From the NCBI RefSeq assembly GCF_026241195.1, contig NZ_JAPFQO010000003.1, positions 1 through 64,000 of the forward strand: a DNA stretch of 64,000 nucleotides, read 5' to 3'. Source of the DNA: Pontibacter anaerobius (lineage in GTDB: Bacteria; Bacteroidota; Bacteroidia; Cytophagales; Hymenobacteraceae). The notes beneath the pieces were generated by a model, which searched no databases, was not told where the DNA came from, and worked only from the letters and a program-made list of their open reading frames with translations. Position numbers and translations under genes: made by a program. Below, in pieces: positions 25,271 to 34,384 of this stretch; position 1 is the stretch's first letter; every line of letters starts with the position of its first letter.

Positions 25271-26440
25271 TTAAACTTTCTCTGCCTGCTTTGGCTCCAT
25301 GGGGGCTTGTAAGAACTGGGTAGGCGATTGGCCAGTCCACTTTTTAAATGCTGTATTGAACGTGGTTTTTGAGTTAAAGCCAGCCTGGTAAGCGATACCG
25401 AGCATGTTTAACTGCTCATATTTTTGAGAAAGAAGCAGTTGTTTAGCCTCCTCCACCCGATGCCTGTTCACAAAAGAGTAGAAGTTCTCCCTATAAACGG
25501 CGTTAATCAGGTAAGACAACTCATGAGCTGAAATGCCTACTTGCTGCGCCAGAACAGGTAAACTTAGTTCATTGTCCAGAAAAACCTTCTCTTGTCGCAT
25601 CAGTTGCTCCAGCTTTTCCTGAAAGAAGGCTGACTGGCTGTCTGATAACCTTTTTAGCTTCTCTGTTTCTGATGTGTGTGTTGTGCTGATAACCGGCTCC
25701 AGTTCTTTCATCTCAGATGGAGTGAAGCTATACACCTCTTGCTGCCTGAGCGAGAAATGCGCCAAAAAGAATAAACCAGCTAGGTATAAAAAGGGCGTAT
25801 AGTTAAACAGAGGAGTAAAATTGAAAAACGCCAGGTTCAGCCAGGCCAACAGTACAACTCCCCATACGATCAACAGTTTCTTTAGCCAGGATAAGTCTAC
25901 TGACTCTGTAGCGGAAGCTACCTGCCGGATAGCGCGCTGGTGCCGTACGAGTTGTCGGTAGGAGAGGGACAGATATGCTACAGTCTGTGTCGGCTTTGCC
26001 AGCATTAGAATCGTTAACGTTACCTGCTTTACAACCTCGCCGGCGAATTCCACATTCCTGCCTGTAAGTATGGGCTTCATCAAAAACAGCAGGATAACGG
26101 CAGCAGGTGCAAAGTGCCACAAGTCTGATCTTTTATACTTCCTGCCTGGTTCTGATCTTTTATACTTCCTGCCTGGTATGGTAAAGAAAAGTATACTTAG
26201 GTAAAGCGCAGGGGCTGTCAGGTACTCTGCTACTTCTATCAAAAGTATGGCCTTGTGGTATTTCTCTTGCAGGTTTAGGTTATTCAGGAAAATATGGAGC
26301 ACAGAGGCGGCTAAAGTGGCCACAAAAAGACTTAACCACCTATTAGCAGTAATATTGTTGTTTCTGGGGTGGTTGTATAGCAAGAAGGAAAGTAAAAAAG
26401 CGCCGCCACTTGCCAGACCGATCAGTAGAGGGTTTTCCAT
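25271..26440 (-). CDS. Membrane-bound AraC-family regulator (7TM + HTH)
   Basis: 389 residues from the ATG at 26440. The N-terminal half has about seven hydrophobic helices (about 5-230). A cytoplasmic linker follows, and the C-terminal ~100 residues form an AraC-type double helix-turn-helix (LSLPVLAQQVGISAHELSYLI and MLGIAYQAGFNSKTTFNTAFKKWTGQSPTQF, given as two parts). Such proteins probably sense membrane or periplasmic signals and regulate neighbouring genes, here the serine hydrolase. The loop after helix 3 carries a perfect 9-residue tandem duplication (PGRKYKRSE/D) from a 27-bp DNA duplication. Confidence 0.88.
   Translation of the reverse strand: MENPLLIGLASGGAFLLSFLLYNHPRNNNITANRWLSLFVATLAASVLHIFLNNLNLQEKYHKAILLIEVAEYLTAPALYLSILFFTIPGRKYKRSEPGRKYKRSDLWHFAPAAVILLFLMKPILTGRNVEFAGEVVKQVTLTILMLAKPTQTVAYLSLSYRQLVRHQRAIRQVASATESVDLSWLKKLLIVWGVVLLAWLNLAFFNFTPLFNYTPFLYLAGLFFLAHFSLRQQEVYSFTPSEMKELEPVISTTHTSETEKLKRLSDSQSAFFQEKLEQLMRQEKVFLDNELSLPVLAQQVGISAHELSYLINAVYRENFYSFVNRHRVEEAKQLLLSQKYEQLNMLGIAYQAGFNSKTTFNTAFKKWTGQSPTQFLQAPMEPKQAEKV
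26124..26177. repeat. 27-bp perfect tandem duplication inside the AraC-type gene
   Basis: Unit 26124-26150 is repeated exactly at 26151-26177, in frame, and each unit contains one TATACTT word. It adds nine residues to a basic cytoplasmic loop. Confidence 0.9.
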
Positions 26441-26617
26441 ATGCAAGTGGGGTTTATCTTGTTACAGCGGAAGGCTTATACTTTTATAGAAACAAGATAC
26501 AGATAATTGTGATACATCAGGTAATAATCCGGCGTATGCTTTACTGCTACTAGACTGCATGTAAACAGTAGCAACTACTACAGTTTATACTAGTAAGTAT
26601 CGTCTATTTCTAAAATA

Positions 26618-26651
26618 AGAACGGGCTGCCTTTGCTAAGGCAGCCCGTTCT
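26618..26651 (-). terminator. Terminator of the nuo operon
   Basis: 15-bp perfect arms (26618-26632 and 26637-26651) with a 4-nt loop, 20 bp beyond the nuoN stop; moderately T-rich continuation on the minus strand. Confidence 0.8.
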
Positions 26652-26670
26652 ATATAAGTATATACCTGTA

Positions 26671-28059
26671 CTAGATAAGCTCGCTAACCAGCGCAGGCGC
26701 TATACCCAGCAGGATTGTCAGGATCGTGATGAAGATGAGTGTGAACGAGGCGAAGCTTCCAACTTTTACAACCTCATAGTTGCCGGCAGGTTGCATGTAC
26801 ATGGCAATTACCACACGGAAGTAGTAGTAGATACCCACGGCAGCAAGTATAACCGCCAGCACCACCAGCCACAGCATATCTGTGTGCTGCAGCACGGCAG
26901 AGAACACGAAGAACTTACCGAAGAAACCGGCTGTAAGCGGAATTCCTGCCAGCGATAACATGGCAACCGTCATCGCGAAAGCCAGCAGTGGGTTTGTTTT
27001 GCCTAATCCGTTGAAGGCTTCGTAGTCGGCGCTTCTGCGCTGGTCCTGCACCATTTTCAGCACACCAAAGGCTGCGATAGTAGCGGCAGAGTAAGCGGCG
27101 GAGTAGAACAGGATAGAAGCATCAGAGGCCTCGTTGAAAGCAACCAGCGCCATCAGCAGGTAACCTGCGTGCGAGATGCTGGAGTAAGCCATCATACGCT
27201 TGAAACTGGTCTGGATCACAGCACCAACATTACCAATCACCAGCGTCAGTACTGTTATGGCAACCATCGTCGGGAACCAGGTAGTATAAGATGCGGCAAA
27301 GGCAGCTACCATAAGCTTGTAGAAAGCAGCTACACCAGCTGTTTTCACTACGGTAGACATGAAGGCGGTAAAGAACGATGGCGTACCATCATACACATCC
27401 GGTGCCCAGAAATGGAACGGGGCAGCCGAGATTTTAAAGGAGATACCAATAATCAGCACCAAGATGCCCAGGATAAACATGGTGTTCATCAGGCCATCAG
27501 CGCCAATTCCCGCCTGTGCAGCGCCTATCTCCGTGATGTTGAACGTGCCGGTGGCACCATAGATCATCACGATGCCAAACAGCATGATACCCGTAAAGAA
27601 AGCCCCCATCAGGAAGTACTTAAGAGCCGCCTCATTAGAGCGCAGACTGCTTTTGTCGCTTCCGGCCAGCACATACATGGCAATGGAGAGTATCTCGATG
27701 CCGATGAATAGCATGATCAGGTTCTCGTAGCTTACCATCATCACGGCACCTACCAGCGAGAACAGGAGCAAGGAGTAATATTCAGCGAGGTTAGAGTCCG
27801 CTATGTCGATGTAGCGTTGCGAGAAAGGTAGCAGCAGCAAGGTAGTAAGGGTCATAATGCCCGTGAAAGCCACCGCATAGTTGTCGATGGTGAGCATGTT
27901 GCTGAAGTAGCTCTGCGTATCATTCCAGTCCAGCAGGTTGATGCCAAACACGATTGCCAGGAAAAGCAATACCAGGGGCAGCAATACCTTCTTGTTCTTT
28001 GCAAATCCTACAAAGAGGTTAATGATACCAAAGACAGATAGAAGTATGATCGAGGTCAT
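26671..28059 (-). CDS. nuoN: NADH-quinone oxidoreductase subunit N
   Basis: 462 residues, antiporter-like proton-pumping membrane subunit of complex I. It is hydrophobic throughout with the Proton_antipo_M core (about 110-400), including KYFLMGAFFTGIMLFGI, a broken-helix region around FKISAAPFHFWAPDVYDGTP with a conserved Lys, and MMAYSSISHAGYLLM. It is the last gene of the operon, 41 bp after nuoM, and precedes the terminator. Confidence 0.95.
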   Translation of the reverse strand: MTSIILLSVFGIINLFVGFAKNKKVLLPLVLLFLAIVFGINLLDWNDTQSYFSNMLTIDNYAVAFTGIMTLTTLLLLPFSQRYIDIADSNLAEYYSLLLFSLVGAVMMVSYENLIMLFIGIEILSIAMYVLAGSDKSSLRSNEAALKYFLMGAFFTGIMLFGIVMIYGATGTFNITEIGAAQAGIGADGLMNTMFILGILVLIIGISFKISAAPFHFWAPDVYDGTPSFFTAFMSTVVKTAGVAAFYKLMVAAFAASYTTWFPTMVAITVLTLVIGNVGAVIQTSFKRMMAYSSISHAGYLLMALVAFNEASDASILFYSAAYSAATIAAFGVLKMVQDQRRSADYEAFNGLGKTNPLLAFAMTVAMLSLAGIPLTAGFFGKFFVFSAVLQHTDMLWLVVLAVILAAVGIYYYFRVVIAMYMQPAGNYEVVKVGSFASFTLIFITILTILLGIAPALVSELI

Positions 28060-28100
28060 GTCGTCGTATTTCTGTAAAATTCTTTATTCTCTATGACCGC

Positions 28101-29552
28101 TTAGCGGTTAATGATACTCAGCAGGTTGTTCACGGCAGGCTCTGAGATGCTCAGGAACGTATTCGGGAACAAACCGATCCAGAATACCATCACCACCAGC
28201 GGAATCAGCACGGCCTTCTCGTTCAACGTCAGGTCTGTGAAGTTCTCGGTCAGCTCTGACTTTGTTCCGAACATCACGCCCTGGAACATGCGCAGCATGT
28301 ACACCGCGCCAAGTATGATGGTAAGGCCGGCCACGCCGCCAAACCAGGCATTGTACTGGAACACACCGGACAGCAGCAGGAACTCACCCACGAAACCGTT
28401 TGTCAGCGGCAGTGCCACAGAACCAAGCAGCAAGATCATGAAGAAGATCGAAAGCCCTTTAGCATTCTGCGTAATGCCCCCCAGACTGGTAATCTCTCTG
28501 GTGTTGGTGCGGCTGAAGATGATGTCGATAATGAAGAACAGGCCAACCACGTTAATACCATGGCTCAGCATCTGAATCACGCCACCCTGCAGGCCCTGCT
28601 CGTTCAGGGTAAAGATACCCGCCGCGATCAGGCCAACGTGCGCAATGGAAGAGTAAGCGATCAGGCGCTTTAGGTCGCGCTGGCGGATAGCGATGATAGA
28701 GGCATAAACGATACCGATGATGGCAAGTACAAGCACCACCTCATCCCACTGGCTTACCCCGAAAGGCACTACCGGCAGCAACCAGCGCAGCACACCGTAA
28801 ATACCCATCTTCAGCATGATACCTGAAAGAAGCATGGTAGCCTGAGCCGGCGACTCAGTATACGTGTCCGGCTGCCAGGTATGGAACGGGAACACCGGCA
28901 TCTTGATAGCGAAGGCGATGAACAGGAACCAGAAGATCCAACTCTGCGACTCGCTCGACAGCGACAGTTGATAGAAAGCGTTTACGTCTGATGAGTGCGC
29001 GCCCGGCGTTTGCAAGTATAGATACACGAAGGCAGCCAACATGAACAGCGAGCCGAAGATGGTGTACACGAAGAACTTGAACGTCACCCGGATTCTGTCA
29101 GCGCCGCCCCAAACAGCGGCAATAAAGTATATCGGGATTAGCGCCACCTCCCACATGAAGTAGAAAAGGAATGCATCCATCGCCACAAACACGCCAATAA
29201 GGCCGGTTTGCATGAATAGGATGAGGGCGTAGAATACGTGCGGGTTCTTATACTCGTGCTTGTAAGCAGAAAGTATGATCAGCGGAACCAGGAACGTGGT
29301 CAGCAGGACCATCAGCAAACTGATGCCATCCATCCCAATGCTGAAGCTGATACCTGCGCTTTCGATCCAGGGAAGGCTTAGGGTGTGCTGGCTCGCACCG
29401 CTTTGGGTGTCGAATGCCGAGAGGGCGAAAAGTGACAGCGCAAATTCTACAAGTGCTGCTACAAAAGCCACTTTCTTGGCACCCTGTCCTTTAATCAGCA
29501 GCACCAGAAGTGCAGCCAGGGCAGGCCAGAAAAGTAATAGAGCTGTAATCAT
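28101..29552 (-). CDS. nuoM: NADH-quinone oxidoreductase subunit M
   Basis: 483 residues, antiporter-like membrane subunit. Key features are FYFMWEVALIPIYF with the functional Glu (about 135), a Lys in FAIKMPVFPFHTWQPDTYTESP, and KRLIAYSSIAHVGLIAAG. The N-terminal leader (residues 1-25) is hydrophobic. It starts 12 bp downstream of the nuoL stop, in the order nuoL-M-N usual for complex I. Confidence 0.96.
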   Translation of the reverse strand: MITALLLFWPALAALLVLLIKGQGAKKVAFVAALVEFALSLFALSAFDTQSGASQHTLSLPWIESAGISFSIGMDGISLLMVLLTTFLVPLIILSAYKHEYKNPHVFYALILFMQTGLIGVFVAMDAFLFYFMWEVALIPIYFIAAVWGGADRIRVTFKFFVYTIFGSLFMLAAFVYLYLQTPGAHSSDVNAFYQLSLSSESQSWIFWFLFIAFAIKMPVFPFHTWQPDTYTESPAQATMLLSGIMLKMGIYGVLRWLLPVVPFGVSQWDEVVLVLAIIGIVYASIIAIRQRDLKRLIAYSSIAHVGLIAAGIFTLNEQGLQGGVIQMLSHGINVVGLFFIIDIIFSRTNTREITSLGGITQNAKGLSIFFMILLLGSVALPLTNGFVGEFLLLSGVFQYNAWFGGVAGLTIILGAVYMLRMFQGVMFGTKSELTENFTDLTLNEKAVLIPLVVMVFWIGLFPNTFLSISEPAVNNLLSIINR

Positions 29553-29564
29553 CTTCTAAGAACC

Positions 29565-31529
29565 TTATCCGATAAAGAAGTTTAAAAATAAAATCAGGAC
29601 GATGCTGAACACCATCACCATCAGGTAAAAACCGATCATACCGCTCTGCGCGTAGCGGAGCGTGCGGCTGCTATAGGTGGTCAGTTTTCCGAAACCGTTC
29701 ACAATGCCATCGACCACCACTGTATCCAGCACACGGTGGAACACAGCCGACATCCACATGAGCGGACGCACGATGATTGTGTCGTAGATCTCGTCGATGT
29801 AGTACTTGTTGTAGATCAGGTTATGGACAGGAGACAGGCGCTCGCCTTCCGGTGCTGGCACTGTCTTCTTGCTCACATACATCACATAAGCGAAGATAGC
29901 GGCAACTACTGCCACAGCTACTGAAATACCCATCAGCATCCACTCTGTTGCATGGTCAAGGTGCAGCGGCGCAACGGCGGCTGCGTTAGCCACTTGTGCA
30001 TAGCTATAGATTGGAGCCAGGTAGTTTTGCAGGATGTGATTTCCCTCGCCAAACACAGCCGGAATTCCAAGGAAACCACCCACGGTAGAAAGTATGGCCA
30101 GCACAATCAGTGGCAACGTTATGGAAAAAGGTGACTCGTGCAGGTGGCTTTTCTGAGACTCCGTGCCTCTAAACGTTCCGAAGAAAGTCAGGAACACCAG
30201 GCGGAACATGTAGAAAGAAGTCATGAACGAAGCCAGCATACCTAAGCCCCACAGCAGTTTGTTGTGCTCCCACACATGCGCCAGCAGCTCATCTTTAGAG
30301 AAGAAACCGGCGAATGGCGGAATACCGGCAATGGCCAGCGTACCGATCAGGAAAGTCACAAACGTGATAGGGAGGTATTTGCGAAGGCCACCCATGTAGC
30401 GGATATCCTGCTCGTTGCTCATAGCATGGATAACAGAACCAGCGCCCAGGAACAGAAGCGCCTTAAAGAAGGCGTGCGTCAGTACGTGGAAGATAGAAGA
30501 GGAGAAGGCCATCACACCCAGCGCCAGGAACATATAACCCAGCTGCGATACGGTAGAGTATGCGAGCACTTTCTTGATATCATTCTGCGCCAGGCCAATA
30601 GTGGCGGCGAGTACGGCTGTAGCCACACCCACAATGGCAATCACCTCCAGAGTAGTAGGGGCCAGTACATACAGCACGTTCGAGCGAAGCACCATATAGA
30701 TACCTGCCGTCACCATGGTGGCGGCGTGGATCAGGGCGGACACCGGTGTCGGACCCGCCATCGCATCCGGAAGCCAGGTAAACAACGGAATCTGGGCGCT
30801 CTTACCCATGGCACCCACAAACAGGAGCAGGGTAATGGCGATCATCACGCCAGAGTCGATACCTCCGGTATAGTTAGCGGCTTCAGCGAAAACCTGCGGG
30901 TAGCTAACCGATCCGAACGTGATAAAGATCAGGAAAATGCCCAGCAGGAAGCCCAAGTCACCGATACGGTTCATGATGAAGGCTTTCTTGGCGGCATTGT
31001 TATAGCTGGTGTTCTTGTTCCAGAAGCCGATCAGCAGGTAGGAGCAAAGGCCCACGCCTTCCCATCCCACGAACATCATCACGTAGTTGGAGCCCATCAC
31101 GAGCAGCAGCATCGAGAACATGAACAGGTTAATGAAAGCGAAGAACTTGCCGAAGTTCTCATCGTGGCTCATGTAGCCGGCTGAGTAGAGGTGGATCAGG
31201 AAACCGATACCGGTCACCATCAGCATCATCAGCAGCGTCAGCTGGTCTATCAGGAACGAGAAGCCAATCCGCATATCACCTACCGATATCCAGTTGTAGA
31301 AATCAACGGTATAGGCACGACTGCCGTTAGACGTGAAATCAAGGAACAGGTAGACAGTGATCAGGAAAGAAGCCAGCACTGTGCCGCTACCAATAAAGCT
31401 TACCAAGCCCTTCGCTATGCTACGGTTGCCCAATCCGTTGATGATGAAGCCGGCCAGCGGCAGCAACGGAATAAGCAGACAAAGCAGTGCCATCCCCTGG
31501 TTGTTAATCGGCATTACAATCTCTTGCAT
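29565..31529 (-). CDS. nuoL: NADH-quinone oxidoreductase subunit L
   Basis: 654 residues, the largest antiporter-like subunit. The N-terminal Proton_antipo_N region is followed by the M core with FVGWEGVGLCSYLLIGFW (Glu at about 155), SAQIPLFTWLPDAMAGPTPVSALIHAA (in parts) and KKVLAYSTVSQLGYMFLA. The C-terminal lateral helix region (about 520-654) ends in a hydrophobic helix. Matches the family length. Confidence 0.97.
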   Translation of the reverse strand: MQEIVMPINNQGMALLCLLIPLLPLAGFIINGLGNRSIAKGLVSFIGSGTVLASFLITVYLFLDFTSNGSRAYTVDFYNWISVGDMRIGFSFLIDQLTLLMMLMVTGIGFLIHLYSAGYMSHDENFGKFFAFINLFMFSMLLLVMGSNYVMMFVGWEGVGLCSYLLIGFWNKNTSYNNAAKKAFIMNRIGDLGFLLGIFLIFITFGSVSYPQVFAEAANYTGGIDSGVMIAITLLLFVGAMGKSAQIPLFTWLPDAMAGPTPVSALIHAATMVTAGIYMVLRSNVLYVLAPTTLEVIAIVGVATAVLAATIGLAQNDIKKVLAYSTVSQLGYMFLALGVMAFSSSIFHVLTHAFFKALLFLGAGSVIHAMSNEQDIRYMGGLRKYLPITFVTFLIGTLAIAGIPPFAGFFSKDELLAHVWEHNKLLWGLGMLASFMTSFYMFRLVFLTFFGTFRGTESQKSHLHESPFSITLPLIVLAILSTVGGFLGIPAVFGEGNHILQNYLAPIYSYAQVANAAAVAPLHLDHATEWMLMGISVAVAVVAAIFAYVMYVSKKTVPAPEGERLSPVHNLIYNKYYIDEIYDTIIVRPLMWMSAVFHRVLDTVVVDGIVNGFGKLTTYSSRTLRYAQSGMIGFYLMVMVFSIVLILFLNFFIG

Positions 31530-31568
31530 CTGTATAAAATTTAAGCTATTCAGCGTATGTTAGGGCTG

Positions 31569-31898
31569 TTACCACTTCAGGTAGTTCAGCAGTTGTACAT
31601 CGGTAGAGCGGATGTTGCGGTAGGTCATCACGATAATAGCCAGGCCAACGCATACTTCGGCCGCGGCCACCGCCATAATAAAGAACACGAATACCTGTGC
31701 ATTGGCATCGCCTCTGTAAGAAGCCAGGGCCGTGAGCAGCAGGTTCACGGCGTTCAGCATCAGTTCCACGCACATGAAGATCACGATGGCATTGCGGCGT
31801 GTAAGCACACCAATGATACCAATAACAAAAAGAGCCGCGCTGAAAAACAGGTAATAATCTAATGGAATGGTCTGGATGACCTCAGGTATGTTGTTCAT
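31569..31898 (-). CDS. nuoK: NADH-quinone oxidoreductase subunit K
   Basis: 109 residues from the ATG at 31898; an upstream in-frame extension of 14 codons does not look like NuoK. It has three transmembrane helices with the conserved membrane Glu residues in [13 protein letters not shown] and [13 protein letters not shown], which take part in proton translocation. It is the first gene of the nuoK-L-M-N block and has its own likely promoter at 31952-31959, because an opposite-strand gene separates it from nuoJ. Confidence 0.95.
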   Translation of the reverse strand: MNNIPEVIQTIPLDYYLFFSAALFVIGIIGVLTRRNAIVIFMCVELMLNAVNLLLTALASYRGDANAQVFVFFIMAVAAAEVCVGLAIIVMTYRNIRSTDVQLLNYLKW

Positions 31899-31951
31899 TT
31901 TCTGTGTGGCTGAACGTATTACTCTTAAATTACGATCCAAAAATCAAGTCG

Positions 31952-31959
31952 CAAAGTTA
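31952..31959 (-). promoter_or_regulatory. Putative -7 box for nuoK-L-M-N
   Basis: TAACTTTG on the minus strand (complement of 31952-31959), about 55 bp before nuoK. The -33 region is only T-rich. The separate promoter is expected because a bidirectional terminator and an opposite-strand gene precede nuoK. Confidence 0.5.
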
Positions 31960-32105
31960 TCCCCATTTTTGTAAAAACCATAACATATTTCCTATTCTTA
32001 TTCGGTTGGGAGGGTGGTGTAAGCGTTGTATTTTGCTATGTTTACAGCTTTTTCAGCCTATTTTCTGATTTTCTTTTTCCAGATAGCCGCCGTACGGACA
32101 GTTCA

Positions 32106-32113
32106 TACTTTTG
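32106..32113 (+). promoter_or_regulatory. Putative -7 box of the inserted lipoprotein gene
   Basis: TACTTTTG, 40 bp before the start codon. No matching -33 box was found. Confidence 0.4.
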
Positions 32114-32153
32114 ACCTGTGTTTACGTAGCTATGGGAGACATACTTTATACTG

Positions 32154-33194
32154 ATGAAGCACCGCTACTTTTTATACTTTCTGATGTCGCTCCCGCTCCT
32201 GCAGGCCTGTAAATCGGGGCCACCTGCCGCTAGTGTCACCACCGCTCAAGCCGTCGAGAAAATGAAAGTGATACAGTTATCCGCCAGCACCACCCGCAGT
32301 GTTTTTTTTGATGAACTACCTTCAGCCTCTGGCCTGGAGTATGTACAGGGTGCATTCTATGTGCTCGGCGACGATTCCCCGTACCTGTACCAGTTGAATG
32401 AAAAGTATGAACTGGTGCAGCAGTATCCCTTGTTCAACTCTACTAAAATGGTTAACGGGCGCATTCCCAAAGCTGAGAAACCGGATTTGGAAAGTATGGC
32501 GCACCTCACGTATGGCCGCGATGACATGCTTCTGCTACTGGGCTCAGGAGCCGCCAAGGCCAGGAATAAAGGCTACCTTGTAAACCTAACGGATAACTTG
32601 AAAGTGCGGGAGCTGGACCTGAGCCGGTTTTATACTTTTCTGAAACAGGTGCTGCGCCTGGAGAGCGAGGGGCAGCTTAATCTGGAAGGTTTTGCCATGG
32701 ATGCGGTTTACACGTACCTGCTCCAGCGCCCGCTTGGGGCTGGCACTAACACTTTGCTGCGTATGGAGACAGACGAGTTCAAGGATTTTATACTTCGGGA
32801 GGGGGAAATACCGGCTGTGGCCGTGTACCACTTTGAGCTGCCGCACGTGGGGCAGATCCGCTCGGGGTTCTCCGGTGCCTTTGCCATGGAAGGCAGGCTG
32901 TTTTTTACCGCCTCCGTGGAGGAAACCCCTAACGCCATTGAAGACGGTGAGATACTCGGCAGCTTTATCGGTTTAATTAACCTGAGAACACTACCTTTTG
33001 CTTCTGATGCCGCGAACCCGCTGCAGGTGCCTGTGGTAAAACTGACGAATGAGGATGGCTCTGCCTACCTGGGTAAGGCCGAGTCGTTGGTGGTGCTGAA
33101 AGGGGAAGAGGCCGATCAGTATAAAGTCGTCGTGGTGTCGGATGACGATAAAGGCCACTCAGAGTTGCTGGAGGTGCAGTTGGAGATGAGATAA
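32154..33194 (+). CDS. Lipoprotein of unknown function, DUF6929-like, inserted in nuo operon
   Basis: 346 residues. A signal peptide with lipobox LLQAC (Cys19) marks an outer- or inner-membrane lipoprotein. The mature part has repeated beta-strand units with conserved hydrophobic-Gly patterns (GLEYVQGAFYVLGDDSPYLY, LNLEGFAMD, GFSGAFAMEGRLFFTASVE, KAESLVVLKGEE), consistent with a beta-propeller. No catalytic motif is recognised. It lies between nuoK and nuoJ on the opposite strand, with its own -7 box upstream and a shared terminator downstream. A link to complex I is not evident; it looks like an insertion that split the operon. Confidence 0.75.
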   Translation: MKHRYFLYFLMSLPLLQACKSGPPAASVTTAQAVEKMKVIQLSASTTRSVFFDELPSASGLEYVQGAFYVLGDDSPYLYQLNEKYELVQQYPLFNSTKMVNGRIPKAEKPDLESMAHLTYGRDDMLLLLGSGAAKARNKGYLVNLTDNLKVRELDLSRFYTFLKQVLRLESEGQLNLEGFAMDAVYTYLLQRPLGAGTNTLLRMETDEFKDFILREGEIPAVAVYHFELPHVGQIRSGFSGAFAMEGRLFFTASVEETPNAIEDGEILGSFIGLINLRTLPFASDAANPLQVPVVKLTNEDGSAYLGKAESLVVLKGEEADQYKVVVVSDDDKGHSELLEVQLEMR

Positions 33195-33198
33195 GTAT

Positions 33199-33250
33199 AA
33201 GTATAAAAGCCGCGGGCCTGAACATGTTCAGGCCCGCGGCTTTTATACTT
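33199..33250. terminator. Bidirectional terminator, perfect 52-bp palindrome ending in AAGTATA words
   Basis: The 26-bp arms (33199-33224 and 33225-33250) are fully complementary. Both outer ends are AAGTATA/TATACTT, the window-wide word. It ends the lipoprotein transcript and the nuoA-J transcript. Confidence 0.92.
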
Positions 33251-33266
33251 TAGTGAGTGATTCAGC

Positions 33267-33785
33267 TTAAAAGTGACTCTCGCCTTCTTCTTTCTTGCCG
33301 AGCATCACGGCGCCTACCATGGCCACCAGGAACAGCACAGAGGCTAGCTCAAACGGCAGCAGGTAATCTGTAAACAGCACCTGGCCCAGCGTCTCCACCA
33401 TACCCACCTGGGAGTTATAGGTTTCAGGGTTGTAACCTACCACGCTGGCATCCTTCAGGGCAGAAATCAGCACGATAAACAGCAGGCCACCGGCTATGGC
33501 ACCGGCAAACTTACTGATCGTGGAGGTTTTCATCCTACTATCCCCGGTTTTACTCATGTTCAGGAACATGATCACGAAGAGGAAGAGTACCATGATGGCA
33601 CCGGCATACACAATGATGTTCACCACAGCCAGGAACTGCGCGTTCAGCAGCACGTAATGGCCCGAAATAGTAAAGAAGGTGATGATGAGGAAAAGCACGC
33701 TATGCACCGGGTTCTTGGATATTACCACCATCAGGGCGCACAGCAGCGTTAGCGAGGCAAGGAAGTAAAACAGGCTCTCTGTCAT
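33267..33785 (-). CDS. nuoJ: NADH-quinone oxidoreductase subunit J
   Basis: 172 residues, five-helix membrane subunit of complex I. It contains VHSVLFLIITFFTISGHYVLLNAQFLAVVNIIVYAGAIMVLFLFVIMFLN (in parts about 26-75), the typical NuoJ stretch with the pi-bulge helix near VYAGAIMVLFLFV. It is the last gene of the first nuo block, 4 bp after nuoI, followed by a bidirectional terminator. Confidence 0.95.
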   Translation of the reverse strand: MTESLFYFLASLTLLCALMVVISKNPVHSVLFLIITFFTISGHYVLLNAQFLAVVNIIVYAGAIMVLFLFVIMFLNMSKTGDSRMKTSTISKFAGAIAGGLLFIVLISALKDASVVGYNPETYNSQVGMVETLGQVLFTDYLLPFELASVLFLVAMVGAVMLGKKEEGESHF

Positions 33786-33789
33786 CGGG

Positions 33790-34299
33790 TTATTTCGTTT
33801 CAGTGGTCTTATTAGGCTCTACCAGTCGGTCTTTGCCGTAGATGAATTCGTCGCGCTCAAAGCGGGCAGGGGCAAGCTTGTCGTCCTGCAGGAAGATAGC
33901 CGCCTTTGGGCAAGCCTCCTCGCAAAGGCCGCAGAAGATGCAGCGCAGCATGTTCACCTCGTAGGTAACGGCATACTTCTCCTCACGGTACAGATGCTCC
34001 TCTCCGGCTTTACGCTCGCCGGCAGTCATCGTGATTGCCTCAGCAGGGCAGGCAACCGCGCACAGGCCGCAGGCGGTGCAACGTTCGGCGCCATTCTCAT
34101 CACGCTTCAGCACGTGCAGGCCACGCCAAACAGAGCTGCGCTCACGCGTTTGCTCCGGGTAGTGTATGGTGGCTTTCTTTTTAAAGAAGTGCTTTATCGT
34201 GATACCAAGACCTTGTGCAATTGCAGGAAGGTAAGCCTTTTCAGCAAAGGTCATCTCCCGCTTCTCCACATTCTTTCTTCTATTGGTTAGTGGTTCCAT
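33790..34299 (-). CDS. nuoI: NADH-quinone oxidoreductase subunit I
   Basis: 169 residues, peripheral-arm ferredoxin-like subunit. Two 4Fe-4S motifs are complete: CTACGLCAVACP (about 75) and CIFCGLCEEACP (about 120), binding clusters N6a and N6b next to the quinone chamber. The N-terminal amphipathic region (about 15-45) docks on the membrane. It sits between nuoH and nuoJ as in other nuo operons. Confidence 0.96.
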   Translation of the reverse strand: MEPLTNRRKNVEKREMTFAEKAYLPAIAQGLGITIKHFFKKKATIHYPEQTRERSSVWRGLHVLKRDENGAERCTACGLCAVACPAEAITMTAGERKAGEEHLYREEKYAVTYEVNMLRCIFCGLCEEACPKAAIFLQDDKLAPARFERDEFIYGKDRLVEPNKTTETK

Positions 34300-34384
34300 C
34301 TCTTAGTCAGTTTTGATTGTTGTACAGGCAACTTATACTTTAACAGGCTGCCCGCCATCAACATTCAAATTTCGGTACTATAGT

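Noticed and set aside
31951..31960. Extra DnaA box upstream of nuoK
   Set aside because: TTATCCCCA has one mismatch in a conserved position and stands alone; it overlaps the promoter.
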